64,000 bases of DNA from assembly GCA_019748195.1 (NCBI GenBank), contig JAIEPW010000043.1, positions 62,001 to 126,000 of the forward strand, in the 5' to 3' direction. Both the position numbers and the translations under genes were made by a program. The notes under the pieces were generated by a model. It was not told the origin of the DNA, searched no databases, and saw only the letters and a program-made list of their open reading frames with translations. Positions 17,673 to 24,767 of this stretch are shown here, piece by piece. The stretch comes from Bryobacteraceae bacterium. Lineage in GTDB: Bacteria; Acidobacteriota; Terriglobia; Bryobacterales; Bryobacteraceae. How positions within the stretch are numbered: position 1 is the stretch's first letter; each line of letters starts with the position of its first letter.

Positions 17673-18632
17673 CTACACCCACCAGGGCGCCGCGGGTTGA
17701 TCGCGGATCACAATCGCATTCAGGAAGGCCGCCGCCTTGGTCAAACCCTCCTCGGGCGACATCAGCGTGTCCTCATGTTCGATGGAGAGCACGTAGTCGT
17801 AGCCGTACATCCGCAGCGTCGACACGAATTCCGTCCACCATTCATGGGAATGGCCATAACCGACCGTGCGGAAAATCCAGGTTCGATGGCGCTCGTCCGT
17901 GTACCGCTTGGTGTCCAGGACGCCCGTTCGGGGCAGATTCGCGGCGTAGATCTGCGTGTCCTTGGCGTGGCAATGGAAGATGGAGTCGCCCAGCACGCGG
18001 ATCGCGGCGATGGGGTCGATGCCCTGCCAGAACATGTGGCTGGGATCGTAGTTGGCGCCGAGAGCCGGTCCGGCGATCTCGCGCAGGCGCAGCAGTGTCT
18101 CCGGGCTGTAGGCGACAAATCCGGGATGCATCTCGATGGCGATCTTCACGCCGTGGTCGGAGGCGAACCTGGCCTGCCGCGTCCAGTACGGGGCCACTTT
18201 CTTCTCCCACTGCCAGTCCAGCACGTCCAGGTACTCGGGCGGCCAGGGGCAGGTGACCCAGTTCGGATACTTGGCCTTGTCGCTGTCACCCGGGCAACCG
18301 GAGAAATCGATCACCACCGGCACTTCCAGCTTCTCGGCCAGCAGGATCGTCTTGCGTGACGTTTCCTGAGCCCGCCGGGCAAGGTCCTTGTCCGGATGCA
18401 GCGGGTTGCCGTGGCAGCTCAGCGCGCTGATCTGAAATCCCGCGTCGGCGACGCGCTGCTTGAACTCCTTCAGCGCCCGCCGGTCAGCCAGCAAGTCCAG
18501 CTTCAGGTGGGTATCGCCGGGGTAATTGCCGGTCCCCAATTCCACGGTGGAGATCCCCAGCGCGCGCAGCTTTTCGAAAACGGTATCCAGCGGGAACCGC
18601 GCCAGCAAGGGTGTGAAAACGCCGACTCTCAT
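17673..18632 (-). CDS. sugar phosphate isomerase/epimerase (xylose isomerase-like TIM barrel)
   Basis: A 319-residue protein of the AP-endonuclease-2/xylose-isomerase-like TIM barrel family. I start it at the ATG at 18632 (MRVGVFTPLLARFPLDTV). Metal-site signatures include SALSCHGNPLHPD, IAIEMHPGFV, GANYDPSHMFWQGID, FHCHAKDTQI and LSIEHEDTLM, giving the Glu-Asp-His-Glu set of active isomerases and epimerases. Substrate unknown; relatives include inosose isomerases and D-tagatose epimerases. It is not linked to a transporter or kinase here, and it diverges from the sirtuin operon with only 43 bases between starts. Confidence 0.88.
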   Translation of the reverse strand: MRVGVFTPLLARFPLDTVFEKLRALGISTVELGTGNYPGDTHLKLDLLADRRALKEFKQRVADAGFQISALSCHGNPLHPDKDLARRAQETSRKTILLAEKLEVPVVIDFSGCPGDSDKAKYPNWVTCPWPPEYLDVLDWQWEKKVAPYWTRQARFASDHGVKIAIEMHPGFVAYSPETLLRLREIAGPALGANYDPSHMFWQGIDPIAAIRVLGDSIFHCHAKDTQIYAANLPRTGVLDTKRYTDERHRTWIFRTVGYGHSHEWWTEFVSTLRMYGYDYVLSIEHEDTLMSPEEGLTKAAAFLNAIVIRDQPAAPWWV

Positions 18633-18675
18633 AACGCGCCAGAATAGCACGCGGCCCGGCCGCTACAATGAAGAA

Positions 18676-19383
18676 TTGGAAGAGATCCGAGCCCTGTTGC
18701 GATCCGCGCGAAGCGTCGCCGCGCTTACCGGCGCGGGCATCTCCGCCGAAAGCGGAGTCCCTACGTTCCGCGGAGCGGGAGGCCTGTGGCGCGACTTCCG
18801 TCCGGAGGAGCTGGCCACGCCCCAGGCGTTCTCCCGGGACGCGAAACTGGTTTGGGAGTGGTACGAGTGGCGCCGCGGCCTGATCGCCAAAACCGAACCG
18901 AACGCCGGGCATCGCGCGCTGGCGGAGTTCGAAGGGCGCTGCCCGGACTTCACATTGATCACCCAGAACGTCGACGGACTGCATGATCGCGCCGGCAGCC
19001 GCAATGTTCTGAAGGTCCACGGCGATCTGTGGGACAGCCGTTGCACGCGCTGCTCGCGAAGCTGGCGTGATTTCGCGCCGCTGAACGAGATCCCGCCGTT
19101 ATGCGAATGCGGGGCGATCGCGCGGCCGGGCGTGGTCTGGTTCGGAGAAGCGCTGCCGCGGCGGGTGTGGTTCGAGGCGGAGAAAGCCGCCCGCGAATGC
19201 CAGCTCCTGCTGGTGATCGGCACGTCCGCAGTCGTGTACCCGGCGGCGGGCCTGGCCTCGCTGGCGCGAACGTCCGGGGCGAAGCTGGTGGAAGTCAACA
19301 TCGACGAGACGCCGGTGAGCAGCCAGGCGGACTACTCGCTTCGAGGTCCGGCCGGCGAGATCCTGCCGCAACTACTTTCATGA
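18676..19383 (+). CDS. cobB: NAD-dependent protein deacylase (sirtuin)
   Basis: A 235-residue sirtuin that removes acyl groups from lysines using NAD+. The start is a TTG at 18676; the frame offers no ATG or GTG nearby, and the next upstream ATG in frame lies inside the divergent gene. Motifs: GAGISAESGVPTFRG (19-33), TQNVDGLH (96-103), catalytic His115 in VHGD, zinc cysteines 123/126 and 143/145, and GTSAVVYPAA. Tyr63 and Arg66 (YEWR) are the acid-pocket pair of CobB/SIRT5-type enzymes, pointing to desuccinylase activity as well as deacetylase. It overlaps larC by ATGA and opens a five-gene operon. Confidence 0.92.
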   Translation: MEEIRALLRSARSVAALTGAGISAESGVPTFRGAGGLWRDFRPEELATPQAFSRDAKLVWEWYEWRRGLIAKTEPNAGHRALAEFEGRCPDFTLITQNVDGLHDRAGSRNVLKVHGDLWDSRCTRCSRSWRDFAPLNEIPPLCECGAIARPGVVWFGEALPRRVWFEAEKAARECQLLLVIGTSAVVYPAAGLASLARTSGAKLVEVNIDETPVSSQADYSLRGPAGEILPQLLS

Positions 19384-20540
19384 CCATCTGCTACTTTGAC
19401 GCATTCTCGGGAATCGCCGGCGACATGACGGTGGGCGCGCTGCTCGATGCGGGCGCGTCCGCCGAGGCCCTGATGGCGGCCCTGGACTCCCTGAACACCG
19501 GCGCAAGCTTCGCGGTGGAGAAGACCCGGCGGCGCGGCATCACGGCGAGCAAGTTCCATGTCCGCGTCGCGGCCGCGCGGCACAGCCATCGCCACCTGCA
19601 CAGCATTCTGGAGATGATCGACGCGGCGGCGCTGGCGCCTCGGGCTCGCGGCCACGCGCGGAAGATCTTCACCACGCTGGGCGAGGCGGAGGCGGCCGTG
19701 CATGGCGTGCCGGTCGAGAAGGTCCACTTCCACGAGGTGGGCGCGGTGGATTCCATTGCCGACATCGTGGGCGTTTCCGTCGCGCTCGATCTGCTGGGCG
19801 TCGACGCGGTCGAATCCTCCGCCGTCAACACCGGCGGCGGAACCGTAAAGACGGAGCACGGGATCCTGCCGGTGCCGGCGCCGGCGACGGCTCTGCTGCT
19901 GAAGGGGTGTCCGGTGTACGCGCGCGGCCCCGAGATGGAATTGACCACGCCGACCGGCGCGGCGATCCTCGCCGCGCTCGCGCAACGCTTCGGACCCATG
20001 CCGGCGCTGCGTATCGCGAGCATCGGCTACGGCGCGGGGGATCGCGACTTCGCCGAGCACGCCAACGTCCTGCGCTGCATCATCGGCCACGCCAGCGGAG
20101 CGGCGGAATCGACGCTGATTTCGGTCATCGAGGCCAACCTCGATGATGCCTCGCCGCAAGTTCTGGGTTATGCGCTGGATCGGCTGATGGCGGCGGGCGC
20201 GCTGGATGTTTCCCTGTCGCCGGTCACCATGAAGAAGAATCGCCCCGGCACGCTGCTGCGGGTGCTGGCCTCGCCCGGCGATCAGGAAAAGCTGGCCGAA
20301 CTGGTATTCGCCGAGACTCCCACGCTGGGGCTGCGGATCTACCCGGCGGAGCGCCGCGTGCAGGCGCGAAGCTTCGCGGAAGTGCGCACCGAGTGGGGCC
20401 CGGTGCGGATCAAGGTAGCCGCGAACGGCGAGTTTGCGCCAGAATACGAAGACTGCCGCGTTCTCGCGGAGAAGTCCGGCGTGCCGCTGCGAAAAATACT
20501 GGCGGAAGCCGGCTTCCTGTACCGGAAAACGATCGAATGA
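19380..20540 (+). CDS. larC: nickel-pincer cofactor cyclometallase LarC
   Basis: A 386-residue protein matching LarC (DUF111) over its full length. It starts MTICYFDAFSGIAGDMTVGALLDAG, has a histidine-rich RHSHRHLHSILEMID segment (about 75-90) and the EKVHFHEVGAVDSIADIVG signature, and ends with the ferredoxin-like C-terminal part. LarC inserts nickel into the pincer cofactor of lactate racemase-like enzymes, consuming CTP. The partner genes larB, larE and larA are not in the window. It is coupled by ATGA overlaps to the sirtuin before it and metG after it. Confidence 0.93.
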   Translation: MTICYFDAFSGIAGDMTVGALLDAGASAEALMAALDSLNTGASFAVEKTRRRGITASKFHVRVAAARHSHRHLHSILEMIDAAALAPRARGHARKIFTTLGEAEAAVHGVPVEKVHFHEVGAVDSIADIVGVSVALDLLGVDAVESSAVNTGGGTVKTEHGILPVPAPATALLLKGCPVYARGPEMELTTPTGAAILAALAQRFGPMPALRIASIGYGAGDRDFAEHANVLRCIIGHASGAAESTLISVIEANLDDASPQVLGYALDRLMAAGALDVSLSPVTMKKNRPGTLLRVLASPGDQEKLAELVFAETPTLGLRIYPAERRVQARSFAEVRTEWGPVRIKVAANGEFAPEYEDCRVLAEKSGVPLRKILAEAGFLYRKTIE

Positions 20541-22483
20541 AATATTACCTGACCACGCCTCTTTACTACACCAACGGCGCGCCGCACATCGGCCACGCCT
20601 ACGCGACCATCGCGGCGGATGTGATCCGCCGCTTCCAGCGGCTGGAGGGCCGCGAGGCGGTGCTCACTACCGGCACCGACGAGCACGGCGTCAACGTGGA
20701 GCGTTCCGCCCAGAACGCGGGAAAATCGCCCAAGGATTTCTCGGACGCGGTGGTGGCCGAATTCGATCTGAACTGGAAAGCGCTGAAGATCACGCCGGAC
20801 CGCTTCATCCGCACCGTTTCGCCCGAGCATCACCGCACCGTGCAGTGGCTGTTTGAGCGCTGCCGCGCCAACGGCTTTGTGTACAAGGGGACCTACACCG
20901 GGCAGTACTGCGTGTTCGACAACCTCTATGTGAATGAGGCGAAGCCCGGCGACAACTGCCCGGATTGCGGGCGGCCGACGGAAACGGTTACCGAGGAGAA
21001 CTTCTTCTTCAAACTCTCCGCCCTGCAGGAGCGGCTGATCCGCCATTTCGAGGAGAATCCCGAGTTCGTGCAGCCGGAGACGCGGCGCAATGAGGTGCTC
21101 AGCTTCATCCGCGGCGGCCTTTCGGACCTTTCGATCACGCGCACCAATATCCAGTGGGGCATTCCGGTTCCCGGCGAGGCGCCGCACGTCTTCTACGTCT
21201 GGTTTGATGCGCTGATCGGCTACTTCACCGCGGTGGGCGGGCCCGATTATCAGAAGCAAAACCTCTGGCCCGCCGATCTGCACCTGATCGGCAAGGAGAT
21301 CCTGCGCTTCCACGCCGTCTTCTGGCCGGCGTTCCTGATGGCGGCGGACCTTCCACTGCCCGGCAAGGTCTTCGCCCACGGCTGGCTGCTGGTGGAGCAG
21401 GACAAGATGTCGAAGTCGCGGGGCAATATCGTGCGCCCGCGCCCCATCGCGGAAGTGGTGGGCCCGGAGCCGCTGCGGTACTTCCTGATGCGGGAAATCG
21501 TTTTCGGGCAGGACGGCAGCTTCTCCTACGATGCGCTGATCCAGCGCTACAACTCCGATCTGGCCAACGGGCTGGGCAACCTGGCCAGCCGCACGCTGAG
21601 CATGATCCAGCAATACCGCGGAGGCGCGGTGCCGGCGGGTTCCGACCCTGGGGTCGCCGCGGATGCCGCTCGCCAGAGCGAGGCGGCGCTGGAAGCCTAC
21701 CGCCGCTTCGATTTCTCGCGCGCGCTGGAGAGCATCTGGGCTCTGATCTCGACGGTGGACAAGTTCATCGTGGAGCGCGCGCCCTGGAAGCTGGCCAAGG
21801 ATCCGGATCTGGCGGCCCGGCTGGACGAGACGCTCGCCACCGCGATCGAGGCGCTGCGCCTGGCCACCGCCCTCGTCTCGCCCGTGATTCCCGAATCGGC
21901 GGCCAGGGTCTGGTCGCAATTGGGTCTGGACAAGGATCTGGCTGATATTCGCGTAAGCGACCTGAGCTGGGGCGCGATGCCGTTCAGGGCCAGGCTCGAA
22001 GCGCCTCTCGCCGTGTTTCCGCGGCTCGAAGCAAAGCCGCTGATTGAAAGGATGCGCGAGTTGGAGGAAGGGGAGCGCGCGCGTCAAATGGCGCTGCTGG
22101 GCAAGGTGGAAGCGGCTTCGGAACCGGAGGGTCCGCCGCCGGCTCCGCTGGCGCCCGAGATCACCATCGACGACTTCGTGAAGGTCGACTTGCGGGTGGG
22201 CATGGTCAAGTCGGCCGAAGCGGTGAAAGGCGCCGACAAGCTGCTGCACCTGCATGTCGATATCGGGGAAGCGGAGCCGCGGTCCATCGTTGCCGGCATC
22301 GCCAAGGCCTACGCGCCGGCGACGCTGGTGGGGCGCAAGGTGGTGATCGTCGCCAATCTTGCGCCGCGGAAGCTGCGCGGGCTGGTTTCGCAGGGGATGA
22401 TCGTGGCCGCCTCGCTGGAAGGCGGCAGCCCCGTGCTGGCGGGCTTCCTGGAAGACGTGCCGGTGGGAGCCCGGCTGAAATAG
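20537..22483 (+). CDS. metG: methionyl-tRNA synthetase
   Basis: A 648-residue class I synthetase charging tRNA-Met. It shows the HIGH signature at residues 17-20 (PHIGHAYA), a CPDCG zinc knuckle, the KMSKS loop at 290-294, the anticodon-binding helical domain (about 390-500) and a fused C-terminal EMAP/Trbp111-like tRNA-binding domain (from about 545, DFVKVDLRVGMV). Length and order are standard for the long bacterial form. ATGA overlap with larC at 20537-20540. Confidence 0.97.
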   Translation: MKYYLTTPLYYTNGAPHIGHAYATIAADVIRRFQRLEGREAVLTTGTDEHGVNVERSAQNAGKSPKDFSDAVVAEFDLNWKALKITPDRFIRTVSPEHHRTVQWLFERCRANGFVYKGTYTGQYCVFDNLYVNEAKPGDNCPDCGRPTETVTEENFFFKLSALQERLIRHFEENPEFVQPETRRNEVLSFIRGGLSDLSITRTNIQWGIPVPGEAPHVFYVWFDALIGYFTAVGGPDYQKQNLWPADLHLIGKEILRFHAVFWPAFLMAADLPLPGKVFAHGWLLVEQDKMSKSRGNIVRPRPIAEVVGPEPLRYFLMREIVFGQDGSFSYDALIQRYNSDLANGLGNLASRTLSMIQQYRGGAVPAGSDPGVAADAARQSEAALEAYRRFDFSRALESIWALISTVDKFIVERAPWKLAKDPDLAARLDETLATAIEALRLATALVSPVIPESAARVWSQLGLDKDLADIRVSDLSWGAMPFRARLEAPLAVFPRLEAKPLIERMRELEEGERARQMALLGKVEAASEPEGPPPAPLAPEITIDDFVKVDLRVGMVKSAEAVKGADKLLHLHVDIGEAEPRSIVAGIAKAYAPATLVGRKVVIVANLAPRKLRGLVSQGMIVAASLEGGSPVLAGFLEDVPVGARLK

Positions 22484-22484
22484 C

Positions 22485-23276
22485 GTGACCTTCATCGACA
22501 CGCATTGTCACCTGGATTCGAAGGATTTCGACGCGGATCGCGAGGAGGTGATCCGGCGCGCCCTCGATGCCGGCGTGGAGGCGATGGTCGCCATCGGCAC
22601 CGGCGAGGGCCCGCCCGACCTGGAAGCCGGAATCCGGCTGGCGCAACAACACGACTGCTTTTATTGCACGGCCGGCATCCATCCCCACGACGCGGCAAAA
22701 ACCACGCCCGAACTTTTTCAGAAGCTGGAAGCGCTGGCGAGGCATCCCAAGGTTGTAGCGTTCGGTGAGATCGGGCTCGACTACCACTACGATTTCGCGC
22801 CGCGGGATGTGCAACGCGATGTATTCGTCGAACAGTTGGGGATCGCCCGGCGGGCCGGGCTGCCGGTGGTCATTCACACCCGCGAGGCCTGGGACGACAC
22901 CTTCGCCGTACTCGAGCGGCATTGGGCGGACGCGCCCGGCGGCATCATGCATTGCTTTTCCGGCGGTCCGGAACAAGCGCGCCGCGCGCTGGAGTTGGGG
23001 TTTCACCTCAGCTTCGGGGGCATCGTCACGTACCCGAAGGCGATCGAGGTGCAACAGGCCGCGCGTGAGGCGCCCACGGAGCGAATTCTGATCGAGACCG
23101 ACGCGCCCTATCTGGCGCCGGTTCCCCGGCGGGGCAAGCGCAACGAGCCCGCCTTCGTCGTCGAGACAGCGAAGAAACTGGCGGAACTGCGCGGCGTTTC
23201 CGTGGACGAGATCGCCGCCGCCACCACGGCCAATTTTCAGCGGTTGTGTTTGCGTCCGCGCGGCGCGGGACGCTAG
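22485..23276 (+). CDS. TatD family metal-dependent hydrolase
   Basis: A 263-residue TIM-barrel hydrolase starting from GTG at 22485, one base after the metG stop. All metal-binding motifs are present: DTHCHLD, GEIGLDYHY, VIHTREA, IMHCFSGG and ETDAPYLAPVP. TatD/YcfH-type proteins are 3'-5' DNA exonucleases, or D-aminoacyl-tRNA deacylases in some lineages. The metG-tatD order is common in bacteria. The last residues are arginine-rich. Confidence 0.93.
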   Translation: MTFIDTHCHLDSKDFDADREEVIRRALDAGVEAMVAIGTGEGPPDLEAGIRLAQQHDCFYCTAGIHPHDAAKTTPELFQKLEALARHPKVVAFGEIGLDYHYDFAPRDVQRDVFVEQLGIARRAGLPVVIHTREAWDDTFAVLERHWADAPGGIMHCFSGGPEQARRALELGFHLSFGGIVTYPKAIEVQQAAREAPTERILIETDAPYLAPVPRRGKRNEPAFVVETAKKLAELRGVSVDEIAAATTANFQRLCLRPRGAGR

Positions 23277-23291
23277 ACTAAGGAACTTCAC

Positions 23292-24293
23292 ATGGCCTTC
23301 GGCAAGATTGGACAGTCGCTTCGCGCGGCCGAGATTCTGGATCTGGTTCGCGGCGATCTGGAGCGGGTGGAACGGGAGATCAGCCTGGAATCGATCGCGT
23401 CGGTGGACGCCATCACCGCGATCGGGCAGTATCTTCAATCGGGGGGAGGGAAGCGCCTGCGCCCGATGCTGGTGCTGCTCTCGGCCCGGCTCGCCGGAAG
23501 CGCCACCGATATGGCCATCCGCATGGCCGCCGTCGTGGAGATGATTCACACCGCGACGCTGGTCCACGACGATGTCATCGATTTCGCGCAGACCCGCCGC
23601 GGCAAGCCCTCGATCAACGTCGTGTGGGGCAATCACGTCAGCGTCCTGGCCGGCGACTGGCTGTACATGCAGGCCTTCCAGGTGGCCCTGCGGGAGCGCA
23701 ACTTCCATGTGCTGGACTTGCTCATCGCGCTGACGCAGCGCATGGTGGAAGGCGAACTCTTTCAACTGGAAAAGATCGGCAGGATCGACGTCACCGAAGC
23801 CGATTACATGGAACTGATCGACCGCAAGACCGCCAGCCTGTTTGCCGCCTGCTCCAAGCTGGGCGCGGTGGCCGGCGGCGGCGGCGAGAACGTCGAGGGC
23901 ATGCTGGGCGAGTACGCCTGGAACCTGGGAATCGCCTTCCAGCTGGTCGACGACATCCTGGACTTCACCGCCCGCGAGAAGATTCTGGGCAAGCCGGTGG
24001 GCAACGATCTGCGCGAAGGCAAGGTGACCCTGCCGCTGATCTATGCCCTTGAAACCTGTTCGCGCGAAGAGCGCACGCTGGTGGAAGCCGTGCTGAACGA
24101 CGGCAACTACGATCAGGTGCCGCTGCTAAAAATTCTGCAGATCCTGCGGAAGCATCGCGCGCTGGATCGCGCGCAGCAGCGGGCGCAGTACTTCGCCGCG
24201 AAAGCTCGAGAGATCATCCTGGGCTTCCCCGATTCGCCGTACCAGCGCGCGCTGCTGACGGTGACCGAGATGGTCACCGATCGCGATCACTAG
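23292..24293 (+). CDS. all-trans polyprenyl diphosphate synthase
   Basis: A 333-residue trans-isoprenyl diphosphate synthase. The first Asp-rich motif is LVHDDVIDFAQTRRG, the second is FQLVDDILDF, and GGGKRLRP forms the isopentenyl-diphosphate pocket. The length fits octaprenyl or heptaprenyl synthases that make the side chain of respiratory quinones. The chain-length-determining residues upstream of the first motif are small or medium (MIHTATLVHDD), consistent with long-chain product. Last gene of the sirtuin operon, 15 bases behind tatD. Confidence 0.92.
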   Translation: MAFGKIGQSLRAAEILDLVRGDLERVEREISLESIASVDAITAIGQYLQSGGGKRLRPMLVLLSARLAGSATDMAIRMAAVVEMIHTATLVHDDVIDFAQTRRGKPSINVVWGNHVSVLAGDWLYMQAFQVALRERNFHVLDLLIALTQRMVEGELFQLEKIGRIDVTEADYMELIDRKTASLFAACSKLGAVAGGGGENVEGMLGEYAWNLGIAFQLVDDILDFTAREKILGKPVGNDLREGKVTLPLIYALETCSREERTLVEAVLNDGNYDQVPLLKILQILRKHRALDRAQQRAQYFAAKAREIILGFPDSPYQRALLTVTEMVTDRDH

Positions 24294-24300
24294 CCCGCCG

Positions 24301-24636
24301 CTACGGCTGCACGACGAGATTGTTCACGACGCGCGCCACACCGTCCACGCTGCGCGCCACTTCCTCCGCGCGGCGCTTATCGTCGTCGGTGGGCACACGG
24401 CCGGTCAGCGTCACGGTGCTTCCGTTTGAGTCAACGTTGATCGAGGTCAGGGTGGAAAGCCGCACGTCGGCTGCGAGCTTGGTCTTCACGGCGGTGGTGG
24501 TCGCCGCGTTGTCCACGGTCCTGCCGGCCGAGTCCGCCGCCCGTTCCGCGGAGCGTTCCTGCCGTTCGGTGCACGCCGCCGCCGTCATCATCATCGCCGC
24601 GGCGGCGAAGGCCGCTAGTAAAGGTTTCTTGGTCAT
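24301..24636 (-). CDS. BON-domain envelope protein, probable lipoprotein
   Basis: A 111-residue protein. The ATG at 24636 is chosen because AAGGAG lies five bases upstream and it starts a short signal (MTKKPLLAAFAAAAMMMTAAAC). The cysteine after the hydrophobic run suggests a lipoprotein, though the lipobox (TAAAC) is not ideal. The rest is one BON domain (VKTKLAADVRLSTLTSINVD onward), a phospholipid-binding fold seen in OsmY and other stress proteins. Convergent with the polyprenyl synthase, seven bases apart. Confidence 0.85.
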   Translation of the reverse strand: MTKKPLLAAFAAAAMMMTAAACTERQERSAERAADSAGRTVDNAATTTAVKTKLAADVRLSTLTSINVDSNGSTVTLTGRVPTDDDKRRAEEVARSVDGVARVVNNLVVQP

Positions 24637-24767
24637 GTGCGCTCCTTGAAGCTGCCTCACGAAGGTGTCTCGTGGCATACTTCCGGAGCTAAGACCGGGC
24701 AGGACGGGATTCCGTTTCATGTCTCGACCGGCGTGGCTGCAATGGTGCAAGGTGATACGCTGATCGC

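Noticed and set aside
20339-22501. A 720-codon open frame on the minus strand opposite metG
   Set aside because: metG on the plus strand has all catalytic motifs. The antisense frame is stop-free only because of GC-rich third positions, and its translation is an unstructured Arg/His/Gly mix. The same holds for long antisense frames at 25068-27458, 5086-7242, 7089-9476 and 2430-3533.
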